The notes under the pieces are model-generated. The model had not been told where the DNA came from. It made no database searches and worked only from the letters and a program-made list of their open reading frames with translations. DNA of 64,000 nt from JBKEBQ01 sp047973225. GTDB taxonomy: Bacteria; Bacillota_I; Bacilli_A; Erysipelotrichales; Erysipelotrichaceae. This document shows positions 29,832-38,730 of the stretch, in pieces; positions within the stretch are counted from its first letter, which is position 1; every line of letters begins with the position of its first letter. The translations under genes were made by a program, and so were the position numbers. The stretch covers positions 1-64,000 of the forward strand of contig JBKEBQ010000040.1 in NCBI GenBank assembly GCA_047973225.1, written 5' to 3'.

Positions 29832-30299
29832 ATGGGTTCAATTGATAAATTAAAAGAACTTATTTTACCCCTTACACAGAAGGCTAATGTAGAATTATAC
29901 GATGTGGAATGGGTACAAGAAGGAAACATGAAAATTTTACAAGTTTCGATTGTTCATACGGATGGAAAAATGGATGTTGATACATGTGCTGAGGTATCGA
30001 ATAAGATATCGGATATGCTCGATGAGAAGGATTTTCTTGATTTTGAATACTACTTGGAAGTTTGTAGTCCAGGTGCTGAGCGAGAGTTGCGAAATGATGA
30101 AGAGATACGCCAAGCGATTGACCGTTATGTGTATCTTAAATTTAAAGATCCAACAGCAGGCATGCATGAGGTGAGTGGCTTTTTAAAAACAGTAATGCAA
30201 GATAGCGTATGCATAGAATATATGGCGAAAAATATTAAAAAGAAAATTGAGGTTGCTAGGGATAATATATCTTATATCCGTTTAGCTGTAAAACTATAG
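29832..30299 (+). CDS. rimP: Ribosome maturation factor RimP
   Basis: The 155-residue protein assists 30S assembly. The opening contains ELYDVEWVQEGNMKILQV and then CSPGAERELRND, both family signatures, and a C-terminal SH3-like domain follows from about residue 90. It is the first gene of the rimP-nusA-rnpM-ylxQ-infB-rbfA operon. GGGGAGG precedes the ATG. Length and neighbours are as expected. Confidence 0.95.
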   Translation: MGSIDKLKELILPLTQKANVELYDVEWVQEGNMKILQVSIVHTDGKMDVDTCAEVSNKISDMLDEKDFLDFEYYLEVCSPGAERELRNDEEIRQAIDRYVYLKFKDPTAGMHEVSGFLKTVMQDSVCIEYMAKNIKKKIEVARDNISYIRLAVKL

Positions 30300-30312
30300 A
30301 GAGGATAAAAAC

Positions 30313-31959
30313 ATGAAATTAGATACAATTGTAGAAGCAATGCAGGAAATTGAGAAAGATCGTAGTATTTCAAAAGAAATTATCATTGAGGCATTAGAAG
30401 AGGCTTTAGCAAAAGCCTTTCGTAAGCATATAGAAATTCCAGACGCTTATGTTCGTGTTGATGTTTCTAGTGATGAAATTAAGGTGTTCCACCAACATTT
30501 GATTGTTGGAGAAGTTGAGGATGATGCGCTTGAAATTTCCCTTGAAGATGCTAAGAAGATTCGTGAAGATTATGAAGTAGGAGAATACTTTGAGGAAGAA
30601 GTGAGTATTCAAGACTTTGGACGTATTGCCATTATTTTAGCAAAAAATGTTATGAAACAAAAAACACGGGAAGCGCAAAAGCAAGCTGTATATGATCAAT
30701 ATAGTGATAAATTGGAAGAGCTTGTAAGTGGGATTGTTGAAACGGTTGAGGAAAAGTTTTGTTTGGTGAATATTGGTAAAACTTTAGCATTGATGCCCAA
30801 AGTTGCACAAATCCCCAATGAAAAGTATTATGAGGGGCAACAAATAAGGGTTGTTATTAGTGATGTGAATAAAGAAACAAAGGGAGCACAAGTATTGGTT
30901 TCACGTGCTGATCCGGTACTGGTACGTCGTTTGTTTGAAAAGGAAGTGCCAGAAATTTATCAAGGTATCATTGAAATTAAAGCGATCGCGAGAGAACCGG
31001 GAGAGCGCTGTAAGATGGCAGTGTATTCCAACAACGAAAACATTGATCCCATTGGTGCGTGTATTGGTCCTAGAGGAAGTCGTGTGCAAGTCATCATTGA
31101 TGAGTTAAAAGGTGAAAAAATAGATATCTTTGAGTGGAATGAAGATGTTAGTGAATTGATTAAAAATGCATTGGCACCTGCAGAAGTATTGGCAGTTATT
31201 CCAAATGAAACCAAACGTGGTTTGATGGTAATTGTGAATGATGATCAACTATCCCTTGCGATTGGGAAACGAGGAAAAAATGCACGATTGGCAGTAAAAC
31301 TTACCAATAATACCATCGATATTAAATCTATAAGCGATGCGGAAGCGATGAACATTAATTGGCGTGATATTGCTGATGCAGAAGCACTGCGATTGGCAGA
31401 AGAAAAAGAGGAACAACGTAAAAAAGCACAAGCGTCTTTATATAGTGAAGTACAACATCGTGATACAGGCGTTGAAGAGGAGTACGTTGATGAACTCTTA
31501 GGTGAACACATCATTGAGGAAGAGTTTATCACGGAGCGTGAGGAAGTAAAGGAAACGCCAGTAAAAAAAGAAAAAGAAGTTGTTGCTAAGCAAAAAAGCA
31601 AAGAAGAAGAGGCACTGGAAGAAGCTGCGCGTTTGGTAAAAGAACGTAAAACAAAGGGTATTGATATCGAGAAAAAACGTGCCTATGTTTCAAAATTCGA
31701 AGATATAGCGGGTGCAAAAAAAGAAGAAATTCCTGTTGTGAAAAAGAAAAAGCGTCGCTATGATGAGAGCCAAGAGGAAGAAGAAATCATCACTACACCA
31801 ACGCATAATCCAAACGAGCAAGAGTATGAGTTGAAACCTATTTATACTGAAGAAGAATTGGCGGAAATTGAGGCACAGCGTAAAGCAGAAGAAGCAGCAG
31901 AGTGGATCAATGAAGACATCGATTTTGATGAATATGACGAATTCTACGACGAAGAGTAG
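30313..31959 (+). CDS. nusA: Transcription factor NusA with a long acidic C-terminal extension
   Basis: NusA binds RNA polymerase and nascent RNA to modulate pausing and termination. The N-terminal polymerase-binding domain (1-130), S1 domain (about 135-200) and paired KH domains with GACIGPRGSRVQ and AIGKRGKNARLAV are normal and end near residue 360. A further 190 residues are highly charged, rich in Glu and Lys, and probably unstructured. Most Firmicute NusA proteins stop at about 370 residues. It lies 13 bases after rimP and has GAGAGG upstream. Confidence 0.95.
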   Translation: MKLDTIVEAMQEIEKDRSISKEIIIEALEEALAKAFRKHIEIPDAYVRVDVSSDEIKVFHQHLIVGEVEDDALEISLEDAKKIREDYEVGEYFEEEVSIQDFGRIAIILAKNVMKQKTREAQKQAVYDQYSDKLEELVSGIVETVEEKFCLVNIGKTLALMPKVAQIPNEKYYEGQQIRVVISDVNKETKGAQVLVSRADPVLVRRLFEKEVPEIYQGIIEIKAIAREPGERCKMAVYSNNENIDPIGACIGPRGSRVQVIIDELKGEKIDIFEWNEDVSELIKNALAPAEVLAVIPNETKRGLMVIVNDDQLSLAIGKRGKNARLAVKLTNNTIDIKSISDAEAMNINWRDIADAEALRLAEEKEEQRKKAQASLYSEVQHRDTGVEEEYVDELLGEHIIEEEFITEREEVKETPVKKEKEVVAKQKSKEEEALEEAARLVKERKTKGIDIEKKRAYVSKFEDIAGAKKEEIPVVKKKKRRYDESQEEEEIITTPTHNPNEQEYELKPIYTEEELAEIEAQRKAEEAAEWINEDIDFDEYDEFYDEE

Positions 31960-31966
31960 GTAAAAT

Positions 31967-32218
31967 ATGAAAAAAGTTCCGTTGAGAAAATGTATTGCAA
32001 CCGGCGAACAACTTCCTAAACAAGAATTGATTCGAATTGTGCGAACACCTGAAAAAATGGTGGTTGTAGATGAAAGTGGAAGAATGAACGGCCGTGGCGC
32101 ATATTTAAAAAGAAGTAGTGATGCAATTGATATTGCACAAAAGAAAAATTCATTACGTCGTGCCCTAAATGTTGAAGTGGATAGTAATGTGTATGACGAA
32201 TTGAGAAAGCTTGTATAA
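31967..32218 (+). CDS. rnpM: RNase P modulator RnpM (YlxR)
   Basis: This 83-residue DUF448 protein contains the conserved RKCIATGEQ near the start, RIVRTPEK, and then NGRGAYLKRS. YlxR of Bacillus was recently reported to bind RNase P RNA and reduce its activity, hence RnpM. Its target RNA gene, rnpB, is also in this window. It lies between nusA and ylxQ as usual and its stop overlaps the next start. Confidence 0.92.
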   Translation: MKKVPLRKCIATGEQLPKQELIRIVRTPEKMVVVDESGRMNGRGAYLKRSSDAIDIAQKKNSLRRALNVEVDSNVYDELRKLV

Positions 32219-32514
32219 TGCATCATTGGATGGGGAGTGTCGGTTTGGCAATGCGTGCTAGAAAAGTAAGTTTTGGCGATACTTTAATACATGATATTCG
32301 CTCAAAAAAAGCAAAACTTGTTTTACTTGCAAGCAATGCAAGCGAAAACACGAAAAAGAAAGTAAAAGATAAAAGTAAGTTTTATCAAATAGAAATGATT
32401 GAAGTTGTAGAAAGTGAATTACTAAGCAAGGCAGTCGGTAAAGAAAATATCAAGGCCATTGGTATTTTGGATGAAGGTTTTGCGAACAGGATAAAAAAAA
32501 CAATGAAAGGATAG
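32218..32514 (+). CDS. ylxQ: L7Ae-family RNA-binding protein YlxQ
   Basis: This 98-residue protein of the L7Ae/L30e/S12e group probably binds kink-turn RNA. The opening VGLAMRARKVSFGD is the family signature, followed by KAKLVLLASNASENTKKK. The ATG at 32218 overlaps the rnpM stop; ATG codons at 32230 and 32251 are possible alternatives and none has a strong ribosome binding site. It occupies the usual slot between rnpM and infB. Confidence 0.9.
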   Translation: MHHWMGSVGLAMRARKVSFGDTLIHDIRSKKAKLVLLASNASENTKKKVKDKSKFYQIEMIEVVESELLSKAVGKENIKAIGILDEGFANRIKKTMKG

Positions 32515-32524
32515 GTGAATGTGT

Positions 32525-34366
32525 ATGGCAAGAAGACCAGTAAGAAATAACAAGCGTAATCGTAACAACAGGAATAAAAAGGATTTTTCATCAAATAAGA
32601 AAGAGGAAGTAGTTGTTACTGAGATTACATATTCGGGTGTTTTAACGGTAGGTGACTTGGCTAAGTTAATGCACAAACAAGCATCTGAAATTATAAAATT
32701 TCTATTTTTATTAGGAAATATGGCGACCATCAACACCACTCTTGATGATGAAAATATTGCATTGGTATGTATGGAATATGGAATTGAACCGCACAAAGAA
32801 GTTATTGTTGAAGAGTTTAACTTTGAAGATATGGAAGAAGTGGACGATCCCAAAAATCTTGTATCAAGACCACCTGTTGTTACGATCATGGGGCATGTTG
32901 ATCATGGGAAAACAACCTTGTTGGACACCATTCGTAAAACCAAGGTAACCGAAGATGAATTTGGTGGTATTACGCAACATATTGGAGCCTATCAGGTAAG
33001 TGTAAAAGGTCGTAAGGTTACATTTTTAGATACTCCAGGACATGAGGCATTTACTGCAATGCGTGCACGTGGAGCGAAAGTAACCGATGTTTGTATTATT
33101 GTAGTAGCAGCAGATGATGGTGTGATGCCACAGACCAAAGAAGCGATTGATCATGCGAAAGCTGCAAACGTTCCCATCATTGTGGCAGTGAATAAAATGG
33201 ATAAGGAAGGCGTCAATACAGAGCGTGTTTTCAGCGAGATGAGTGATGCAGGATGTATGCCTGAAGAATGGGGTGGCGAAACGATATTTGTGCCCGTTAG
33301 TGCAAAAAATGGAATGGGTATTGAAGAACTTCTAGAAAATGTATTGGTTGTTGCTGAGGTTGCTGATTTGAAAGCCAATCCCAAAAGAAGTGCAACAGGT
33401 ACGCTAATTGAGGCAAAACTAGATAAAGGCAGAGGGCCGGTAGCGACACTGTTGGTGGAAAATGGAACATTGCATGCGAGTGAGGCTATTGTTGTAGGAA
33501 CGGCGTTTGGACGTGTTCGTAAGATGGTTGATGACTCTGGTAAAGAAATTAAAGTGGCCGGGCCTTCTACACCGATTGAAATTATTGGCTTGGACAGTGT
33601 GCCGATTGCTGGAGATGTTTTTAAGGCCTTTGATGAAGAGAAAAAGGCTCGTCAAATTGCATCTGCTCGAATGGATGTTCGTGTTGAAGAAGAACGGAAC
33701 ACTTCTAGTGCTATGAGTTTGGATGATTTGGCTCGCCAAATCGAAGAAGGGGATGTGCAAAGTATTAACGTTATTGTAAAAGCGGATGTACAGGGTAGTG
33801 CAGAGGCAGTGAAAGCATCATTAGAAAAAATTGATGTAGATGGTGTAAATGTGAATGTTATTCGCTCTCAAGCTGGTGCGATTAGTGAATCGGATGTTAT
33901 GTTGGCGAGTGCTTCTAATGCGGTTGTGTATGGGTTTAATGTACGACCAACAGCAGCGGTAAGAAAAAAAGCCGAAGAAGTCAAAGTAGATATTCGTTTG
34001 CATAAGATTATTTATAAGGCACTTGAAGAAATGGAAAGTGCGATGAAGGGAATGTTGGCTCCTGTTTATAAAGAGGTTATCATTGGACAAGCAGAAGTAC
34101 GCGAAACGTATAAAGTAAGTAAAATTGGGACGATTGCGGGATGTATTGTGAATGATGGTGTCTTGCGAAGAGAATGTGGAGTGCGTTTGATTCGTGATGG
34201 TATTGTTGTATATGAAGGGAAATTGGGTTCTTTGAAACGTTTTAAAGACGATGTGAAAGAAGTTGCTAATGGATATGAATGCGGAATTACGATTGAGAAC
34301 TTTAATGATATTAAAGAAGGAGATGTTGTTGAGGCCTTTGAAGATCAACAAGTACCACTAGCATAA
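32525..34366 (+). CDS. infB: Translation initiation factor IF-2
   Basis: The GTPase places initiator tRNA on the 30S subunit. At 613 residues it is the short type: a basic N-terminus ([14 protein letters not shown]), one IF2-N module near 40-90, then the G domain with [24 protein letters not shown] and SAKNG, followed by domains II to IV. AGGTG upstream favours the ATG at 32525 over 32519. It overlaps rbfA by one base. Confidence 0.97.
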   Translation: MARRPVRNNKRNRNNRNKKDFSSNKKEEVVVTEITYSGVLTVGDLAKLMHKQASEIIKFLFLLGNMATINTTLDDENIALVCMEYGIEPHKEVIVEEFNFEDMEEVDDPKNLVSRPPVVTIMGHVDHGKTTLLDTIRKTKVTEDEFGGITQHIGAYQVSVKGRKVTFLDTPGHEAFTAMRARGAKVTDVCIIVVAADDGVMPQTKEAIDHAKAANVPIIVAVNKMDKEGVNTERVFSEMSDAGCMPEEWGGETIFVPVSAKNGMGIEELLENVLVVAEVADLKANPKRSATGTLIEAKLDKGRGPVATLLVENGTLHASEAIVVGTAFGRVRKMVDDSGKEIKVAGPSTPIEIIGLDSVPIAGDVFKAFDEEKKARQIASARMDVRVEEERNTSSAMSLDDLARQIEEGDVQSINVIVKADVQGSAEAVKASLEKIDVDGVNVNVIRSQAGAISESDVMLASASNAVVYGFNVRPTAAVRKKAEEVKVDIRLHKIIYKALEEMESAMKGMLAPVYKEVIIGQAEVRETYKVSKIGTIAGCIVNDGVLRRECGVRLIRDGIVVYEGKLGSLKRFKDDVKEVANGYECGITIENFNDIKEGDVVEAFEDQQVPLA

Positions 34367-34713
34367 TGAGTACCAAAAGCGAAAAAGTAGCGGGTTTAAT
34401 TCAGCGAAACATTACAGAGATTATTTCTTTAGAGCTGAAAAACCCAAATATTGGGTTTATCACCATTGTTGATTGTATTGTTACAAACGATTTATCGATT
34501 GCAAAAGTATATGTTTCTTTTCTAGGACAAACGAATCGTAAAACAGCAGGAATGCAAGCACTGCGTCAATCCAAAGGTTTTATTCGTAGTGAACTTAGCA
34601 AAAAGTTATCAATGCGCAAAGTTCCAGAACTTCATTTCATTTTAGATAATACTTTAGAAAAAGGAAATAAAATCGAAAAAATCATTTCTGATATACATAA
34701 GAAAAACGAATAA
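34366..34713 (+). CDS. rbfA: Ribosome-binding factor A
   Basis: This 115-residue KH-like protein matures the 16S rRNA 5' end. The start KVAGLIQRNITEIISLELK and the later VPELHFILDNTLEKG are typical. It begins on the last base of infB (TAATG) and ends the translation operon proper. A ribosome binding site is not separate, consistent with coupling to infB. Confidence 0.95.
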   Translation: MSTKSEKVAGLIQRNITEIISLELKNPNIGFITIVDCIVTNDLSIAKVYVSFLGQTNRKTAGMQALRQSKGFIRSELSKKLSMRKVPELHFILDNTLEKGNKIEKIISDIHKKNE

Positions 34714-34728
34714 ATGGAGGATGGTACC

Positions 34729-35298
34729 ATGTTTTTGTTAGATTATATATTTGGTTTCATTTTACAAAGCACACTGATTGCAATTGTAGTATCTACAATT
34801 GCTTTTGCTGTTTATGTTTTCTACAAAAAGCAAAAGAGTGAAACATATGAGAAGCGGTTTATTGTCTTCTGTTTTGTGTTTTACATGACAACGCTTCTCT
34901 ATTTAACGGTGTATCGAGAAGGATTATTCACCAACACGAGCAGAACCCTTAATTTATATCCTTTTGTTACTTTGATTTCCAGTTTCCAATTATTGTATGC
35001 GCAAGATGCACTGGCAGCTATAGGTTATGTTATATATAACGTAATCGGGAATATCTTATGGTTTATGCCTCTTGGATATTTTCTGTGTATATTTCATAAA
35101 AACATTAAAATATATTATGTATTTTGGGGATCTTTACTTTTTTCATTAACAATCGAAGTCGTTCAATATTTATGTTATGTTGGAATTAGTGATATTGACG
35201 ATGTTATTTTTAATACCTTAGGCGGTTTGACCGGCTATGTAGTGTATATTTTAGTAAAGAGAGGAAATCGTCATGAGTATAAAAAAACAAGTGCTTAA
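34729..35298 (+). CDS. VanZ-like family membrane protein
   Basis: The 189-residue protein has about five membrane segments and the VanZ pattern: LYLTVYREG, LYPFVTLIS, IGNILWFMPLGYFL and SLTIEVVQYL. VanZ-like proteins are linked to teicoplanin tolerance in enterococci; in this context the role is unknown. GGAGG at 34716-34720 favours the ATG at 34729. It lies 15 bases after rbfA and overlaps the next gene by 26 bases. Confidence 0.85.
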   Translation: MFLLDYIFGFILQSTLIAIVVSTIAFAVYVFYKKQKSETYEKRFIVFCFVFYMTTLLYLTVYREGLFTNTSRTLNLYPFVTLISSFQLLYAQDALAAIGYVIYNVIGNILWFMPLGYFLCIFHKNIKIYYVFWGSLLFSLTIEVVQYLCYVGISDIDDVIFNTLGGLTGYVVYILVKRGNRHEYKKTSA

Positions 35299-36313
35299 AT
35301 TTTGGAAGATCTTTTTACAGGAACGAAGCAATTTAGAACATGCTTTGAGGCATCATTGTGAAACTGAACAAAAGGAAATATCAAAAATTTTAAATGTATA
35401 TTTGGAAGAGTTATGCAATTGTCAACTCATGTTTGAAGTTGGCTTACAGCACTATGAAATGATTTTTTTAAGTGGGCAAGATAAAAATGCGCAAATCATA
35501 TGCGCGTTATTAAAAAAAATGATGCCAAAAGGAATAGAAGGTACATGGCTTGTGCACGCTAGCCTACCTCCTTTAAGTGAGAAGGCGTTGCATACGATTT
35601 TGCGTCTAGAAGATAAAGAATATACGCCGGATAATTTTATTGTATATTACGATATAGACGAACAAAACAAATGTTTGAATCTAGAAGTTTACTGTAAGGC
35701 GTATGATGTGTTGGAGAAAAACAAAGCGAATGAAGTTACAATGTATTTATTATCCTTATTTTTAGGCGATATAGCACTAGAGGCATATGTGAATCAAATC
35801 GATTTAATCGATCATCAAAAAACGGGAGATAGTGCTCTTTTAACACAGTTATATGAAGTTCTGCAAGATATTATTGCTGAATATCAATGGGTGGATTATC
35901 AAGATGCAACGATGATTTATCGTATTTTTAAAATACAAGAAAACACAAATCAAGAAGCAGTGCGTAAAGATATTAAAATAATGAGTAGCGTCCATCCAGT
36001 TTTGATGAGTGAACTGTTGGAAGATGTGTTTCATAGTTATCATGAATTTTTTGATTTTGGTGGTGAATTCGGATATATCTATTATGAAAATCCATATAGG
36101 GATGAGAAGGATGCGCTCTTGCGCCAAAAGTTAGAGAAAGTGATCAATAATATGTTATATAAACATGGAATTGCCCGAAGTATCGGTGGAGCAATGGGTT
36201 CAAAATATACATATATTGACATTGCAGTCTTTGATAAAGAGGAGTTTTTAAAAGCTTTTCATAAGATGAATACGCATATCTCCTTATCACTAGCCTATAC
36301 TTCTTTTTCATAA
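35273..36313 (+). CDS. Unrecognised 346-residue protein
   Basis: I recognise no family. The protein is soluble with no signal peptide or membrane segment, and is predicted to be mostly helical in the N-terminal half. A C-terminal segment reads GGEFGYIYYENPYRDEKD and then ARSIGGAMGSKYTYIDIAVF, which looks like a folded alpha/beta domain. It overlaps the VanZ-like gene by 26 bases with AGAGAGG upstream, so the two are co-expressed. Codon use looks like its neighbours. Confidence 0.75.
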   Translation: MSIKKQVLKFWKIFLQERSNLEHALRHHCETEQKEISKILNVYLEELCNCQLMFEVGLQHYEMIFLSGQDKNAQIICALLKKMMPKGIEGTWLVHASLPPLSEKALHTILRLEDKEYTPDNFIVYYDIDEQNKCLNLEVYCKAYDVLEKNKANEVTMYLLSLFLGDIALEAYVNQIDLIDHQKTGDSALLTQLYEVLQDIIAEYQWVDYQDATMIYRIFKIQENTNQEAVRKDIKIMSSVHPVLMSELLEDVFHSYHEFFDFGGEFGYIYYENPYRDEKDALLRQKLEKVINNMLYKHGIARSIGGAMGSKYTYIDIAVFDKEEFLKAFHKMNTHISLSLAYTSFS

Positions 36314-36803
36314 AGGGGTAAACTAAAAAAGTCGATATTTCAGAGCTTTAATTTAGGATTACTCCTGTAAAAAATACACTTGTTTTTAAAGGAAAGAAGA
36401 AAAAATGATGTCACAGATCTTAAATAGTGGGATGAGTTTTTATAAAAAATCACATTAAAAAGATTATACAAAATTTTGTGTAAAATAATCTCCAATGCCA
36501 GCATATGAAAATATCAAAGAGGTTGTATTATGATGGGATCTCTATCTCATCAATAGTTAAAGCGCATGCATAGCCACATGATATGCTCAAGTAACCACAT
36601 ATCGGCATCTAAGAAAATAAAGGATGAGGTTTTCTGCTAAGAGTTAAAGATAGGTGTACGCAACTTATAAAGGGTAACACAGTGCTATTTTATTGGAAAT
36701 ATATGTGTTTTCTTATAGTCATATTGCCTATATTCTAAAACAATCACTATATATGTGCGTTTTTTAAAAATCGATGTCCTTTGCTTTTGTAGTGCGAGAA
36801 TAA
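36314..36803. other. Intergenic region, probably decayed DNA
   Basis: This 490-base stretch holds no clear gene. One 17-codon frame (36405-36458, MMSQILNSGMSFYKKSH) follows a GGAAAG that could serve as a ribosome binding site. Other short frames with start-like context near 36532 are eight codons. Nothing resembles a known RNA or terminator. It may be the remains of a lost gene. Confidence 0.5.
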
Positions 36804-36832
36804 TTGATAAACAAGCACAATAATGATACTAT
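36804..36832 (+). promoter_or_regulatory. Promoter of the yqeG operon
   Basis: TTGATA (36804-36809), a 17-base spacer and TACTAT (36827-36832), 24 bases before the yqeG ATG. Confidence 0.6.
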
Positions 36833-36856
36833 TAACGTATTACATTGAGAGGTATT

Positions 36857-37381
36857 ATGATAAAAAAATTGCAACCAAAAGAATATCGCAAAGATTTTCA
36901 ACATATTGACATAAATCACTTAAAAACAAAAGGCATCAAATTGATTATATGCGACTTGGATAATACACTAGTTGCGCATGATGAGCCTTTACCAAACGAG
37001 CAGGTGAGGTTATTTATAGAAAAAGTAAAAAGATCTGGTCTACAAATTTGTGTGATTAGTAATAACCAAAAAGGTCGAGTTAAAACCTTTGTTAAAGATT
37101 TAGATATCTATGCTTATGCATTTGCGAAAAAACCATTATCTTGGACCTATCGAAAAGTAAAAAAAGACTATGCTTTACAAGGGTGTGAAATCGCTGCTGT
37201 TGGTGATCAGATATTAACTGATGTATGGGGTGGAAATCGTCAAGGAATGTACACGATTTTGACACATCCATTAGCTCAAAAAGATCTAAAGAGCACCAAA
37301 GTGAACCGTTTAATTGAACAATTTCTCTTTAAACGATTAGACGCAAAGGGCGTATTAAAAAAAGGAGTATTTGATGAGTAA
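36857..37381 (+). CDS. yqeG: YqeG-family HAD phosphatase
   Basis: This 174-residue HAD-IIIA protein has the nucleophile motif ICDLDNTLVAHDE near residue 35 and the late acid motif VGDQILTDVWGGNRQG near 120. The substrate is not established in Firmicutes. GAGAGG supports the ATG at 36857. It starts the conserved yqeG-yqeH-yhbY-nadD-yqeK-rsfS order and overlaps yqeH by eight bases. Confidence 0.92.
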   Translation: MIKKLQPKEYRKDFQHIDINHLKTKGIKLIICDLDNTLVAHDEPLPNEQVRLFIEKVKRSGLQICVISNNQKGRVKTFVKDLDIYAYAFAKKPLSWTYRKVKKDYALQGCEIAAVGDQILTDVWGGNRQGMYTILTHPLAQKDLKSTKVNRLIEQFLFKRLDAKGVLKKGVFDE

Positions 37382-38444
37382 ACAATGTTTGGGTTGTGGT
37401 GCAATTTTGCAATTTGAAAATAGCGAAAGTTTAGGATATTCGCCAAAACAGGATGCGCAATATTGTCAACGTTGTTTTCGTTTGACCCATTATAATGATG
37501 TTACGATATCCATGCAAAAAGACATCCAAAATGATACACTTTTACGCCGTGTAAATGAACTAGATGCGCTTGTTGTTTGGGTTGTTGACATGATAGATTT
37601 TTCATCAAGTATGTTACAAAGTCTACACCGACATTTGCAAGGGAAAGATATTTTATTGGTTTGTACAAAGAGTGACTTATTGCCAAGAGATACAAATTCT
37701 AATAAAATTGCACGTTTTATACAAAAACAATTGCAGCAACAAGCGTTACATGTATGTGGCATTGTGGTAAGTGGTAATTGGCATAAACAAGATGAGACAT
37801 CGATTGAACAGGTGAAAGATGCGATAGAAACTTTTCGACACCAACGGGATGTTGTGTTGTTGGGACAAGCAAATGCAGGCAAAAGTAGTGTATTAAATGC
37901 ATTGTTGCGGACAAGGGCGTTAACGACTTCGTATCAACCAGGAACAACACTTGATTTGCATCCGATAACGTTTGAACAATACACCTTATATGACACGCCA
38001 GGGCTTGTGAATTATGGATCTTGCTTGACCTATGCAGATCAAAAAACATTGCAAGAAATTGTATTGCATAAGCAACTCAATCCCAAAAAGTTTCAATTAA
38101 CACAATCGCAAAGTCTTGCGATTGGGGGGCTTGTGCGCTTGGATTTGGAAGCTTGTGAAGATGTTCGTGTTATCTGTTATGTGTCTAAACGATTAAAGAT
38201 TCATCGCGGAAAACAAAGGCAAGCAGATATGTTATGGACTACCCATTTTCATCAAAATATGTTATGTCCAGTGATCACGACTTCATTTGCGCAAATGAAA
38301 CGGTGGGATGTTGTTAAAAAAGGTGAAGCGTTTGATATTGTGATTTCAGGTTTGGGGTGGATATGTATTCATGGAAAGTTCAAATCTGCTTGTGTATATG
38401 TAGCAAAAGAAATAGATGTGCAATGTAGAGAGGCGATGATATAA
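37374..38444 (+). CDS. yqeH: Ribosome biogenesis GTPase YqeH
   Basis: A 356-residue circularly permuted GTPase needed for 30S assembly. A zinc finger (CLGCGAILQF with YCQRC) comes first, then the G4 motif CTKSDLLP, G1 GQANAGKSSVLNALL and G3 DTPGLVNYG in permuted order. The C-terminal RNA-binding domain follows. AAAGGAG lies seven bases before the ATG at 37374. It is followed by yhbY one base later. Confidence 0.95.
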   Translation: MSKQCLGCGAILQFENSESLGYSPKQDAQYCQRCFRLTHYNDVTISMQKDIQNDTLLRRVNELDALVVWVVDMIDFSSSMLQSLHRHLQGKDILLVCTKSDLLPRDTNSNKIARFIQKQLQQQALHVCGIVVSGNWHKQDETSIEQVKDAIETFRHQRDVVLLGQANAGKSSVLNALLRTRALTTSYQPGTTLDLHPITFEQYTLYDTPGLVNYGSCLTYADQKTLQEIVLHKQLNPKKFQLTQSQSLAIGGLVRLDLEACEDVRVICYVSKRLKIHRGKQRQADMLWTTHFHQNMLCPVITTSFAQMKRWDVVKKGEAFDIVISGLGWICIHGKFKSACVYVAKEIDVQCREAMI

Positions 38445-38445
38445 A

Positions 38446-38730
38446 ATGTTGAGTGGAAAACAAAGACGGTATTTGCGAAGTTTGGCGGTTTCTTTAAAAC
38501 CTGTTGTTCGCATTGGTAAAGAAGGCTTAAATGCAAATGTAATTGCATCTTGTATGACAAGTTTAGAGGCACATGAACTGGTAAAAGTTAGTGTTTTAAA
38601 AAATTGTGAAGATCCTTTTAAAGCAATTGCTTTTGATTTGGCAGCAACAACGAACAGTGAGATTGTACAAATGATTGGAAAGGTAGTTGTCCTTTATAAA
38701 CAAAGTAAAAAGAAAGTCATTTCACTATGA
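38446..38730 (+). CDS. yhbY: YhbY-family RNA-binding protein
   Basis: The 94-residue CRS1-YhbY domain protein associates with pre-50S particles. The opening SGKQRRYLRSLAVSLKPVVR and the VRIGKEGLNANVI loop fit the family. It overlaps the nadD-yqeK start by four bases. Its start lies directly after yqeH with no separate ribosome binding site. Confidence 0.93.
   Translation: MLSGKQRRYLRSLAVSLKPVVRIGKEGLNANVIASCMTSLEAHELVKVSVLKNCEDPFKAIAFDLAATTNSEIVQMIGKVVVLYKQSKKKVISL

Noticed and set aside
31690..32226. Long minus-strand open frame opposite nusA and rnpM
   Set aside because: It is a shadow of the charged repeats of the NusA tail: low-complexity Phe/Leu/Ser sequence, no ribosome binding site, and fully covered by real genes on the other strand.
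33821..34351. Minus-strand open frame opposite infB
   Set aside because: It lies entirely inside the conserved IF-2 C-terminal domains, has no start signal and no recognisable domain.
34719..34732. ATGGTACCAT palindrome as an operator before the VanZ-like gene
   Set aside because: It is a short palindrome covering the space between ribosome binding site and start codon, with no second copy; it is more likely chance.
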